Shown here piece after piece: positions 1 through 8,302 of a DNA stretch of 49,376 nt. Each line of letters starts with the position of its first letter. Position 1 is the stretch's first letter. The stretch is from NCBI GenBank assembly GCA_964592275.1, contig CAZQDJ010000005.1, positions 1-49,376 of the forward strand, read 5' to 3'. Below the pieces are notes generated by a model. The model made no database searches. It saw only the letters and a list, made by a program, of their open reading frames with translations, and was not told where the DNA came from. The stretch is from CANNBR01 sp964592275. Its GTDB lineage: Bacteria; Babelota; Babeliae; Babelales; CAIQNR01. A program made the translations under genes and the position numbers.

Positions 1-54
1 GCCTCTAGCCCTTCTTTTCAACTTAGATGGAAACTTTCACGTGTAAATGTAGGT
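1..54. repeat. 54-bp inverted repeat, left copy (window end)
   Basis: The first 54 bases are the exact reverse complement of the last 54 bases (49323-49376); identity stops abruptly at base 55. The repeat contains the last 11 sense codons and the stop of the first minus-strand gene, so that C-terminus is uncertain. It may be a real dispersed repeat where the assembly stopped, or a fold-back chimera from amplification. The sequence alone cannot decide. Confidence 0.95.
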
Positions 55-1408
55 AGTGTAGTGCAGGACCAGGAATCATAGAGACGATCGGTATTCGACA
101 ACAAAAATTGAGAGAAAACGGTATCCACGAAGCATATACAAGAACGGCCTCAGAGTTTTCTTTAATAAGCAAAGGTTTTGTACGCGTTTGTGCCATTATT
201 GTTCCAATAGAAACCACTTTGGATTGATCAATAACAGAAAACCAAGGAAGGCCAGGGAATTTTATTTGAGACAATGTCGAGTTGATATCAGAGATAGTTT
301 CTGGAACGAGATAACTTGAAAGTTTTGCATAATCAATAATCTTTTTGACTATTGCATTAAAAAAGCAATCGTAATGAACACTAGTAACAAGGTGCAATTT
401 TTCTTTTTTAAAGGAACACCTAAGCTCAGTTGTGCTGGATAACCCATCAGTTAATGTTTGGCTTATGATGGGAAATGAATACGTTGCCTGGGGCTCATCT
501 CCTTGTCGTTTAAATATTTTTTCGTGTGCAACGCCTGATCCATAACAGCTATTATAATAGAACAATTTAGTAACTATTTTATAGTTGAGGAATGTCAAAA
601 ATTTTCTAAAATCATCATAAGAAAGATCGGCTACAACTTCTTCTGATGAGGTCTCGTTTTCAAGATAGATACCCCCATGACCTTCAAGATAGATTGACCA
701 TTGCTTGGCAAAAAAAGATAGCTTTGTGGGATACTCATCTCTCGTTACAAAGATATGGCTTTTATGGGTTATAGGATTGTAAACCTGTTGTAAAAAAAGA
801 TCCTTTTCTTCTAAAGAAGGTTCCGCTTCTCTTATATGTTGTGCAGTGACGGTTCTCATATGATTTACTTTAAGACCAAGTTCCCCTTCTGTCGACGTTA
901 TATAATCTTCATCAGAGATGTAACCACTAACTAATGAAGGAGAGAGCTTAAGAGCGCCAAGGTAAGAATGAGGAAGTAAAAGATAAAGCGCAGGAGAGAT
1001 TTTTTTTATAATCCATTTACGCGCACTTTCTTCTGAGAAATTAATTATTTTTGTAAAAATGCTGTGAAGTTGTTGTTTTTGTGCATCAGTTGGGTTTTCT
1101 TCATCAATGAGTCTAGTGTAAAGAAGCTTGCATTGATCTGGCGTAATAGAGTCAGAAAGAATGTTATAAAACATATTTTTAATAAGTGTTGCAGAAACAA
1201 TGATAGGTCCTGCATCCTGCACAAAAGCCTGTGCAAATGAATGCCAAATAGGTCCTCCTAATCCCCTTTCTTCATTCTCTTCTTGATCAAGAAAAATAAG
1301 TACGCCGCGTGCGTTTTCATCAAGATGTTCCGGTTGAGCGCACTTCGCAACTGAAAAAAAGAAGCTGGCTCCCATATAAAATAACATTGTGAATGATTTA
1401 ATTGTCAT
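23..1408 (-). CDS. Secreted protein of unknown family with possible clan CD cysteine peptidase motifs
   Basis: I do not recognise the family. The start is placed at 1408 because an AGGGA ribosome-binding site lies just upstream and because the protein then begins with a typical signal peptide (MTIKSFTMLFYMGASFFF, cleavage near KCA/QPE). The frame stays open to 1486, but that extension covers a 17-bp tandem duplication and reads poorly. In the 461-aa product, YLEGHGG (His about residue 244) is followed about 44 residues later by a hydrophobic strand ending in YYNSCYGSG (Cys about residue 288). A His-Gly pair and a strand-final Cys in this order are typical of clan CD peptidases (caspase, gingipain, CHAT), so a secreted protease is possible. 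That is inference from two short motifs. The last 11 residues lie in the terminal inverted repeat and may not be native. Confidence 0.6.
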   Translation of the reverse strand: MTIKSFTMLFYMGASFFFSVAKCAQPEHLDENARGVLIFLDQEENEERGLGGPIWHSFAQAFVQDAGPIIVSATLIKNMFYNILSDSITPDQCKLLYTRLIDEENPTDAQKQQLHSIFTKIINFSEESARKWIIKKISPALYLLLPHSYLGALKLSPSLVSGYISDEDYITSTEGELGLKVNHMRTVTAQHIREAEPSLEEKDLFLQQVYNPITHKSHIFVTRDEYPTKLSFFAKQWSIYLEGHGGIYLENETSSEEVVADLSYDDFRKFLTFLNYKIVTKLFYYNSCYGSGVAHEKIFKRQGDEPQATYSFPIISQTLTDGLSSTTELRCSFKKEKLHLVTSVHYDCFFNAIVKKIIDYAKLSSYLVPETISDINSTLSQIKFPGLPWFSVIDQSKVVSIGTIMAQTRTKPLLIKENSEAVLVYASWIPFSLNFCCRIPIVSMIPGPALHYLHLHVKVSI

Positions 1409-1418
1409 ATTGTTCCCT

Positions 1419-1452
1419 ATTTTTAACATATCTAGATTTTTAACATATCTAG
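1419..1452. repeat. 17-bp perfect tandem duplication
   Basis: ATTTTTAACATATCTAG occurs twice head to tail (1419-1435 and 1436-1452) directly upstream of the start chosen for the first gene. It lies in that gene's leader or promoter region. It may be a recent duplication or a paired regulator site. Confidence 0.8.
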
Positions 1453-1677
1453 CATTAGTTTTATCCATTTTGTAATTTATTTTCAATAATTTTTTTATTT
1501 TAATTTCCGTTATTCAAATAAATAAAAAGCGTTGAATGATTTTGTTGGCTTTAAAAAAGCTATTTTAATTGCAACATCCATTGTTTTTATTATTGATGAT
1601 TATAAGGCAGACCGGTTGTGGCATAAGGTGTAAGATGGTACTCTGAAAGACCGATTATCCTTTGAAGGAGGCACTCT

Positions 1678-3648
1678 ATGGCCATATTTAAACTTTTTTC
1701 TCCTTTTGAACCTGCAGGTAGTCAACCGGAAGCAATTAAGCAGTTGCTTGAAAAACGGATTAGTGGAGATGGTGACGTTTCAACTCTTATGGGTGTAACT
1801 GGTTCTGGTAAAACATTTACGATGGCCAATGTGATCGCTCAACAAAATAAGCCGGTACTCGTACTTTCTCACAATAAAACATTAGCCGCTCAGTTATATG
1901 AGGAATTTTGCCTTTTCTTTCCTGAAAACAAGGTTTGTTATTTTGTAAGTTATTATGATTATTACCAACCAGAATCGTACATTCCTTCCCAAGACATTTA
2001 TATTCCCAAAGAAACGAAAGTGAATAGTGAAATTGAACGCTTGCGCATTGAAGCAAGTGCATCACTTATTAATCGTAATGATACGATTGTGATAGCTTCT
2101 GTTTCTGCAATTTATTCATTGGGTAATCCATACGATTATCGTGAACTAGCTCTTTCATTAAAAGTTGGTCAGAAATTAAAAAGATCTGAGCTTTTGAGTA
2201 GTTTGATTCGCATTCAATATTCGCGAAACGATGTTGAACGTAGTTTTGGTACGTTTCAAGTAACAGGAAATACCGTTGAAGTTGTACTGCCCTATCAAAA
2301 AGAGCGTCTACGCATAGAACTCTTTGGTGATGAAATTGAAGGATTACAGTGGATCAGTAAAGATAATAATCGGGTTTTAACGAACCTTGATAACACTCTT
2401 ATATTTCCCGCTAAGCATTTTGTAACCACAGAAGCAAAAAAGAAAGCAGCTCTTCGTTCCATCAAAGCAGAATTAAAAGAATATCTTCCAACACTCGAAA
2501 GCGAAGTAGTGCGCGAACGATTACGTCAACGCGTTTCTCATGACCTTGAAATGATTGAAGAATTAGGCTACTGCAGTGGTATTGAAAACTATTCTGCCCA
2601 CTTTGAAAGTAGACCTTCGGGAATATCTCCTTTTTGCTTGTTTGATTTCTTTCCTAAAGATTTTTTGTGCATTATCGATGAATCTCATGTGGCGTTGCCC
2701 CAATTGCGGGGAATGCATGCAGGAGATCGTTCTCGTAAAAAAACATTGATAGATTTTGGCTTTCGTTTGCCATCAGCCTACGATAATCGCCCCTTAAAAT
2801 TCGAAGAAATAGAAAAACACCTAACTGATGTTATTTTTGTTTCTGCAACTCCCGGTGATTATGAGTTGCAACATTCACATCAAATTGTTGAACAGATTAT
2901 TCGACCTACTGGTTTAGTTGATCCAATGATTGAAATAGTGCCGCGTATCGGACAAATGGATCACCTTGTTGCAGAGATTCAAAAAGTGGCAGCAAATAAT
3001 CAGCGCACGTTAGTTACAGTACTTACTAAAAAAATGGCCGAAGAACTTGCTCGTTATCTTGAAGAGCGTCGTTTAAAAGTTTGTTATTTGCACAGTGATA
3101 TTAAAACACCCCAACGTACCGAACTTCTACAGAAATTACGTCTAGGTGTCTTTGATTGCCTTGTAGGGGTTAATCTACTTCGTGAAGGACTTGACCTTCC
3201 TGAAGTGGCGCTTGTTGCCATTATGGATGCGGATATAGAAAGTTTTTTGCGTGATAAACGCTCGCTCATTCAAACGATTGGCCGCGCTGCACGTAACGTT
3301 GATGCTCGGGTTTTAATGTATGCGGATAAAATCACGAATTCAATGCGCACTGCAATTGATGAAACTGATCGTCGGCGAGCAATACAAGTTGCATATAACG
3401 AAGAACATGGCATCACCCCTCTATCTGTTCGACGTGAAGTAACCAAAAGCATCTCATCATTACAACAAGCTATCTCTCAAGCTTCTAAAAGCAAAAAGAA
3501 GGAGGAGAAAATTTTGAACGAATCTGAGATACAAAAAAAACTTGCTGATCTTGAATATGAAATGCGTAAAGCTGCAGAAGATCTTGATTTTGAAAAGGCG
3601 ATTGCCTTACGTGAGCAATGGTTAGAATTGCAAAAGACCAAAAAATAA
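1678..3648 (+). CDS. uvrB: Excinuclease ABC subunit B (UvrB)
   Basis: UvrB is the helicase-like damage-verification subunit of nucleotide excision repair; it receives DNA from UvrA and recruits UvrC. At 656 aa the protein is close to the usual length of about 660-675. Visible in order: Walker A GVTGSGKT (residues 39-46), the aromatic beta-hairpin region YYDYYQPESYIP that clamps damaged DNA, motif II DESH (334-337), the helicase motifs around VGVNLLREGLDLPEV and QTIGRAARN, and a C-terminal UVR motif (LEYEMRKAAEDLDFEKAI) that contacts UvrC. A strong GGAGG lies just before the ATG. No uvrA or uvrC is in the window. Nothing looks truncated, and it is probably its own transcription unit. Confidence 0.98.
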   Translation: MAIFKLFSPFEPAGSQPEAIKQLLEKRISGDGDVSTLMGVTGSGKTFTMANVIAQQNKPVLVLSHNKTLAAQLYEEFCLFFPENKVCYFVSYYDYYQPESYIPSQDIYIPKETKVNSEIERLRIEASASLINRNDTIVIASVSAIYSLGNPYDYRELALSLKVGQKLKRSELLSSLIRIQYSRNDVERSFGTFQVTGNTVEVVLPYQKERLRIELFGDEIEGLQWISKDNNRVLTNLDNTLIFPAKHFVTTEAKKKAALRSIKAELKEYLPTLESEVVRERLRQRVSHDLEMIEELGYCSGIENYSAHFESRPSGISPFCLFDFFPKDFLCIIDESHVALPQLRGMHAGDRSRKKTLIDFGFRLPSAYDNRPLKFEEIEKHLTDVIFVSATPGDYELQHSHQIVEQIIRPTGLVDPMIEIVPRIGQMDHLVAEIQKVAANNQRTLVTVLTKKMAEELARYLEERRLKVCYLHSDIKTPQRTELLQKLRLGVFDCLVGVNLLREGLDLPEVALVAIMDADIESFLRDKRSLIQTIGRAARNVDARVLMYADKITNSMRTAIDETDRRRAIQVAYNEEHGITPLSVRREVTKSISSLQQAISQASKSKKKEEKILNESEIQKKLADLEYEMRKAAEDLDFEKAIALREQWLELQKTKK

Positions 3649-3663
3649 ATGGTTTTCAGCCCC

Positions 3664-3691
3664 TTGCTATAAAAAATACGCGTGCTATAAT
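3664..3691 (+). promoter_or_regulatory. Sigma-70 promoter for the ankyrin gene
   Basis: TTGCTA (3664-3669), a 16-bp spacer, then TATAAT (3686-3691) preceded by TG as an extended -10 (TGCTATAAT). It sits about 45 bp before the start of the ankyrin-repeat gene, in the uvrB-ankyrin intergenic region. Confidence 0.65.
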
Positions 3692-3736
3692 TTCTATTAG
3701 AATAACATGCGTTAAATTATATGAATGGAGGCTATT

Positions 3737-4231
3737 ATGAATAAATTACTTTTTATGACTGTTTTATTTTCTTCAACAGTTGTTTTTGCAACTGATAGTG
3801 GAATGAGCTCCCCTGAAAAGCCTACTATGTTTAAAATTGCTCCTCTCATTACTGCTGAGATTATTATAGAAAATGCCTCTAAAGATCATGTAACCAAATA
3901 TAAAAAAGGAATCCCCTTTAATTATTTTGAGACATTGTGTTCTTCTGGTTTAGTTAATAGGAAGATACATGAGACAACAGCACTTCATGAAGCAGTAAAG
4001 GCAGGAAAAGAAAAAAATGTAAGAATTCTCCTTTTGTATGGCGCAAATCCAAACGTTACTGATGGGGAACAAAATACATCTTCTAAAACTCCTTTGCATC
4101 TAGCATTAGCAGCTAATCGTGAAGATATCGCAGATATTTTGATAGAAAATTGTGCATCAAGAGAATTTTCTAAATTATTTGCACCACTTGTACAACAACA
4201 AGCAAGCCCAGTAAAACATTCTTTAAAATAA
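3737..4231 (+). CDS. Small secreted ankyrin-repeat protein
   Basis: The 164-aa product starts with a signal peptide (MNKLLFMTVLFSSTVVFA, then TDSG). It carries about two ankyrin repeats in its second half: ETTALHEAVKAGKEKNVRIL with LLYGANPNV, then KTPLHLALAANREDIADILI. The start at 3737 is chosen because GGAGG (3727-3731) precedes it correctly; the upstream in-frame ATG at 3725 overlaps that site. Ankyrin repeats mediate protein-protein contacts, and in intracellular bacteria secreted ankyrin proteins often act on host proteins. That role is inference here. The gene has its own promoter and ends at a hairpin terminator shared with the convergent gene. Confidence 0.85.
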   Translation: MNKLLFMTVLFSSTVVFATDSGMSSPEKPTMFKIAPLITAEIIIENASKDHVTKYKKGIPFNYFETLCSSGLVNRKIHETTALHEAVKAGKEKNVRILLLYGANPNVTDGEQNTSSKTPLHLALAANREDIADILIENCASREFSKLFAPLVQQQASPVKHSLK

Positions 4232-4260
4232 CACCCTGTTATTTTGCTGAAAATAGTAAA

Positions 4261-4286
4261 GCCCCGATTTTCATCGAGGCTTTTTT
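4261..4286. terminator. Intrinsic terminator between convergent genes
   Basis: GCCCCGA and TCGAGGC pair (one internal mismatch) around a six-base loop, TTTTCA, followed by TTTTTT on the plus strand. It ends the ankyrin gene and overlaps the stop region of the convergent minus-strand gene. An A-rich stretch on the left gives a weaker T-run for the minus direction. Confidence 0.75.
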
Positions 4287-4746
4287 ATTCTTGACGTGGC
4301 GTGAGTGGTCGAAAATGTCTAACGGGAGTAGATGGGCGCGCGCCATAGTCAAGGTGACTTTTGACTCTTTGATAGAACAGTTTTGCCAGTACTAGCTTGT
4401 CTCTTTCATCGTTAAAAGTACGAAGAACTTTTATTGTGGGAATGAGCGCAAGCGCAAATGAATAAGAAGATTGAGGTGCTTTGAAGTCCGGAACTGATAC
4501 AGGTCTATTTTCTCTCCTTTCTGGCGAGTTAATCAGAAAGGCTTGAGCGGTGATTTCCTGTATTAATTCCAAGAAGAGCCCGGTCGACATTTCCACCTTT
4601 GTATTAAGGTTGCTTTGACTCTCGATAAACACTTCTGCTGTTTTGGCAGCGTGGTACTCGATGCACTCCATTCGAATTTCATCAGAGAACGAGCAAAAGA
4701 GGGGATGAGTGCTGAAACAGAACACTAATGCAATTATTTTTTTCAT
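4285..4746 (-). CDS. Small secreted protein, unknown function
   Basis: I do not recognise the family. The start at 4746 is preferred over the longer open frame to 4824 because AGGAAG lies correctly upstream and the protein then begins with a signal peptide (MKKIIALVFCFSTHPLFCS). The mature part of about 134 aa is mainly helical in character, with a Pro/Arg-rich tail (RPSTPVRHFRPLTPRQE). It is convergent with the ankyrin gene and divergent from the M3 peptidase gene. It is one of several short, signal-peptide, family-less proteins in this window, a pattern that suggests a lineage-specific exported set. Confidence 0.7.
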   Translation of the reverse strand: MKKIIALVFCFSTHPLFCSFSDEIRMECIEYHAAKTAEVFIESQSNLNTKVEMSTGLFLELIQEITAQAFLINSPERRENRPVSVPDFKAPQSSYSFALALIPTIKVLRTFNDERDKLVLAKLFYQRVKSHLDYGARPSTPVRHFRPLTPRQE

Positions 4747-4861
4747 TAATTCTTCCTTATAGTACAGGATCTTGGCTTTTCTTGGTTGCGGTGGTATTTT
4801 ACCATAGGCTGATTCAGCCGGCAAATTCGAACTGTATTGCGTAAGATAAAAAAGGTTTAAA

Positions 4862-6970
4862 ATGAAAAAAAATGTATTTTTATCAGTCCTAATTGGCGGA
4901 ACTCTTGGGTTTTTGTTAGCTCATAAAGTTCCTTTTTTACAAGAAAAGAGAAATATGAAGTGTGATATTCAAGGATATAAAAAAATAGATTCAGTTACAT
5001 TAGCTTGCGCGATATTTCCAAAAACAGTACACGAAATTGTTGAGCGATCTAAAAACGCACAAAAAAAAACTCTCACCTGCATTGAAGCGCTGGTAACTCT
5101 TTCACCAGAAAAATATTCCCAAGAAACAGTGCTTAAAGCATTTGATACGTTAAGAGCTGCAGTTGCATCTGAATTATCAGTTCTTGGGCTAGTAAAGTCA
5201 GTGTATCAAGAACAAGAAATACTTGATGCTGCAGAAAAACAGTTTGTGCTTTTGAATCACTTTATTATTGAACATATCGATAGCAATAAGCGTATTTATA
5301 CCATTTTTAAGGCTTATCAAGCGGATGCTGCCAAAAAGGAAAATCTTTCAACCGATGACCGTTATTTTTTAAGCAAAATGATTGAAAACTTTGAATTACA
5401 AGGATTAAATCTTTCTGAAGAAAAACAAAAACAAGTTCTTGAATTAAAGAAAAAGTGCGCACAATTGGAATCTGAATTCCATCGTTACATTGATCAAGAT
5501 CAAACCGTTATAAAAGTTTCAGAACAAGCACTTGCTGATATTCCCGAAGACTTTAAACAAACATTACAACGCGATGGTGATCTGTATGTTTTACCAATGA
5601 ATTATCCTATACAAGCAATGATTATGAATTATTGTTCTGTGGAAGAAACACGAAAGCAGTATTCAAAAGCTTTCAGTAATAAGGCTTATCCGCAGAATGA
5701 ATCAATTTTGCAAGAGATCATACAAGTACGGAATGAGTTTTCGAAGTTGCTTGGGTACGAAAGCTTTGCTGCCTATGATCTCAAAACTCAGATGATTAAA
5801 ACTGCTGAACGCGCTTGGTCGTTTGAAAATGATTTGCAAACAAGGGCATTACTAGCTGCAGAAAAAGATTTTAAGCAACTAGTAAGTGATCTTCCTAATG
5901 GTGTTTCTTTAACAAAAAAAGGAACATTAGAGCCTTGGAATTATGGGTATGTATCGACGTATTTTAAAAAGAAATATTACTCAATCGATGAGCACGTTTT
6001 TGCAGAATATTTCCCTCTTGAAAAAACGATTACCGGACTTATTGGTATTTACGAAAAATTCTTCAACTTGAGCATTGAGCCAATTATTGTTACAGGACTA
6101 TGGCATTCTGATGTGCGCCTTTTACAAGTCAAAAACAAAGTAGATGGAACATTGTATGGCTATATTTTCTTGGATATGTTTCCTCGTGATAAAAAATATG
6201 GTCACGCTGCAGCTTTTGAGACAGTGTTAGCAACTAAAAAAGAAAATGGCACACGTACTTCTGGAGTTGTTACCTTGGTATGTAATTTTACTAAACCAAC
6301 AACAGAAAAACCTTCGCTTCTGAGATATTCGGAAGTTACCACCTTCTTTCATGAATTTGGACATGCAATTCACGTGATGCTTGGCGCAACCAAATACTAT
6401 GCCGTTTCTGGTTTTAATACAGAGATCGACTTTGTTGAGTTGCCTTCCCAGATGCTTGAAAATTGGATGGAAAATAAAGAAATTTTGACAATGATCAGCT
6501 CTCATTACAAAACAGGTGATCCATTGCCAGAAACATTGATTGAAAAGCGCTTGGAACTTTTAAAATTTGGCCAAGGCCTTTTTGTAACGAGCCAACTCAC
6601 TCTTGGCATGGTGAGTCTTGCATTATTTGGACCTGATCAGATGGAATCTTTGGCTGATCTCTATAAAAAGTTTGCTGAATGCAACACAAAGCACATAGCA
6701 TACGACACCGACACCCATCGTTATTGTTCTTTTGGACATCTTACTGGATACGGTCCTAAGTATTACGGCTACTTGTGGTCACTTGTCCTTGCCTGCGATG
6801 TATTTGAGCAGATTGAAAAAGAAGGCTTGTTAAATCCAGAAGCGGGCAAAAAGTATGTTGATGCGATTCTTTCTCATGGTGGCAGTAAAGATGCAAACGA
6901 TATGATGCGTGACTACCTAGGACGCGAACCTCGCTTCGATGCATTTTACAGAAAGATGGGTCTTGAGTAA
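4862..6970 (+). CDS. M3 family zinc oligopeptidase (thimet/OpdA/Dcp type), membrane-anchored or exported
   Basis: This 702-aa metallopeptidase would cleave short peptides. The zinc motif HEFGH is at residues 497-501, and the third ligand Glu526 lies in DFVELPSQ, 25 residues after the second His, the spacing of M3A enzymes. The C-terminal part with SFGHLTGYGPKYYGYLWS matches the substrate-tyrosine region of the family. The N-terminus (MKKNVFLSVLIGGTLGFLLA) is a signal sequence or membrane anchor, whereas the E. coli relatives are cytoplasmic. It may therefore degrade peptides in the periplasm or outside the cell, which would suit an organism that depends on imported amino acids; that role is inference. 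It is a single gene with no clear operon partner. Confidence 0.93.
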   Translation: MKKNVFLSVLIGGTLGFLLAHKVPFLQEKRNMKCDIQGYKKIDSVTLACAIFPKTVHEIVERSKNAQKKTLTCIEALVTLSPEKYSQETVLKAFDTLRAAVASELSVLGLVKSVYQEQEILDAAEKQFVLLNHFIIEHIDSNKRIYTIFKAYQADAAKKENLSTDDRYFLSKMIENFELQGLNLSEEKQKQVLELKKKCAQLESEFHRYIDQDQTVIKVSEQALADIPEDFKQTLQRDGDLYVLPMNYPIQAMIMNYCSVEETRKQYSKAFSNKAYPQNESILQEIIQVRNEFSKLLGYESFAAYDLKTQMIKTAERAWSFENDLQTRALLAAEKDFKQLVSDLPNGVSLTKKGTLEPWNYGYVSTYFKKKYYSIDEHVFAEYFPLEKTITGLIGIYEKFFNLSIEPIIVTGLWHSDVRLLQVKNKVDGTLYGYIFLDMFPRDKKYGHAAAFETVLATKKENGTRTSGVVTLVCNFTKPTTEKPSLLRYSEVTTFFHEFGHAIHVMLGATKYYAVSGFNTEIDFVELPSQMLENWMENKEILTMISSHYKTGDPLPETLIEKRLELLKFGQGLFVTSQLTLGMVSLALFGPDQMESLADLYKKFAECNTKHIAYDTDTHRYCSFGHLTGYGPKYYGYLWSLVLACDVFEQIEKEGLLNPEAGKKYVDAILSHGGSKDANDMMRDYLGREPRFDAFYRKMGLE

Positions 6971-7083
6971 AAATCAGTATTATTCCCAGTGACGTAAGAT
7001 CAGATATTAACCTGAACATTTCATATTTGAAACGGCTCTCAAAATGCTCGTTCAATTTTTATGTTTATTTTCAAATAGAATTA

Positions 7084-7110
7084 TTGACATGAATTAAACA
7101 ATCCTATAGA
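7084..7110 (+). promoter_or_regulatory. Possible promoter for the 7172 gene
   Basis: A perfect TTGACA (7084-7089) is followed, after a short 15-bp spacer, by TATAGA (7105-7110), with TTAATATAAAG a little further on. The gene starts about 60 bp downstream. The short spacer lowers confidence in the exact -10. Confidence 0.4.
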
Positions 7111-7171
7111 GTTAATATAAAGAGAAAAAAATGTAGAAAATAAGCATTTATGATTAAATATGGAGAGTAAA

Positions 7172-7762
7172 ATGAAAAAACAATTATTATTTTTAGTACT
7201 TACGCTAGGAACACACATTTCTGCAGGAGCATTAAAATATTTTTCTGCAGGAAAAATGCAAGAAGAAGATTCATTAGCAGATACTATAATGAGAAATATA
7301 ACGGCCACTCCTTTAATCAGTGTAAATCGAAAGAACGGTATGGTTTCTTTCTCCGGGGAGAACGGTAAAATTTTTTCCAGTGAAGTTCAAATAATTGTTT
7401 TTAATACTCACAAAAAATTTTTTGAAGAATTAATAATAAATGGATGGGGTCAAAAAATAGGACGCAGTCTCTCATATTTTGATTTGAGAAATTTATTGAT
7501 CGCTCTTTTCGATTATCTTCATCTCACTGAAAAATTTAAGAAAAATTTTCCTACAGAAAATGCTTTTGTGCTCGAAACTTTTACGAATGCCTTGATCCTC
7601 CTACAAGAAAAGATGTTTAAAGAAATTCATCTTTCAGAGCTAATAGAAACCGAAGAAGAACTAATTTCTAATGAAAGTATGTTAATGAGATTTATTTTAC
7701 AAAGTATAAATAATATAGATTTTATTGATGAAGCTGCCGATAGACTAGGTTCTACTGATTAA
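7172..7762 (+). CDS. Secreted protein, unknown function
   Basis: I do not recognise the family. The 196-aa product begins with a signal peptide (MKKQLLFLVLTLGTHISAGA). The start at 7172 is used because GGAGAG (7162-7167) precedes it; the in-frame ATG at 7160 overlaps that site. The mature part is rich in Leu, Ile, Phe and acidic residues, with no visible catalytic motif. A second open stretch (7776-8147) follows in another frame after the stop and may be the remains of a longer gene. AT-rich codon use resembles the other small secreted genes. Confidence 0.7.
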   Translation: MKKQLLFLVLTLGTHISAGALKYFSAGKMQEEDSLADTIMRNITATPLISVNRKNGMVSFSGENGKIFSSEVQIIVFNTHKKFFEELIINGWGQKIGRSLSYFDLRNLLIALFDYLHLTEKFKKNFPTENAFVLETFTNALILLQEKMFKEIHLSELIETEEELISNESMLMRFILQSINNIDFIDEAADRLGSTD

Positions 7763-7796
7763 TCAACAATTCTGATTTCTGATTTTAAAAATAGAA

Positions 7797-8147
7797 TTGA
7801 AAATAAAAAAAGAACAAGCATATGCAAGAGGATGGATACTTATTGATAATTTAGACATGCTTTTTTCACATGATTTGATAACAAAAGGCTTCAAGCATAG
7901 CGTCAAAGCGATGATTACTTTTGTATATCCTAAAGAGATGGCTTCTAACGAGTTTGCAGAATTGAGTAAAGATATACCTGAATTTAGAAAAGCATACCCT
8001 TTGGAATATAAAGGACTAAAGGAACGTGTTCGCGAACTTGTTGTCGCTAATGACTCTACTTTCTTTAAAGTGATAAAGGAAGCCGAAGTAAATGATTTAT
8101 TGTTATTATCCAAAAAAACCATTTTTTTAAAAGTCTTCTTGTTTTAA
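7797..8147 (+). pseudogene. Orphan open stretch, possible gene remnant
   Basis: About 116 codons are open from a TTG at 7797 (upstream stop at 7773), with protein-like composition (FSHDLITKGFKHSVKAMITF and FRKAYPLEYKGLKERVRELV). No ribosome-binding site or ATG start is visible, and the frame differs from the gene ending at 7762. Joining the two would need both a stop readthrough and a frame change. It could be the decayed C-terminal half of the preceding gene, or a separate gene with a non-ATG start. It ends just before a clear terminator, which suggests it is or was transcribed. Confidence 0.4.
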
Positions 8148-8191
8148 CAAGTAAGTCACTATAATATGCTATAATTTTCGAAAAAATTCTT

Positions 8192-8225
8192 AAAAAGTGC
8201 TTTTGGAAACAGAGGCACTTTTTTA
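8192..8225 (+). terminator. Intrinsic terminator
   Basis: AAAAGTGC pairs with GCACTTTT around a TTTTGGAAACAGAG loop that can partly pair, and runs into TTTTTT. It ends the 7172/7797 transcription unit. A TGCTATAAT promoter-like element lies only about 17 bp upstream (8167-8175). Confidence 0.8.
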
Positions 8226-8247
8226 ATATAAAATATTCACAATAGCG

Positions 8248-8256
8248 TGCTATACT
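8248..8256 (+). promoter_or_regulatory. Extended -10 promoter for the recO-like/mscS operon
   Basis: TGCTATACT (with -10 TATACT at 8251-8256) lies about 47 bp before the 8303 start. No good -35 is seen 17 bp upstream, but the TG extension can compensate. The surrounding GCGTGCTATA also occurs in the promoter at 3682. Confidence 0.5.
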
Positions 8257-8302
8257 TTTCCCTCTACATTCAGTAACTACGCAAGAAAAAAGGGAGAAAA
8301 TA

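Noticed and set aside
7763..8122. Minus-strand 119-codon open frame
   Set aside because: Ser/Ile-rich shadow of the plus-strand segment, with no start signal.
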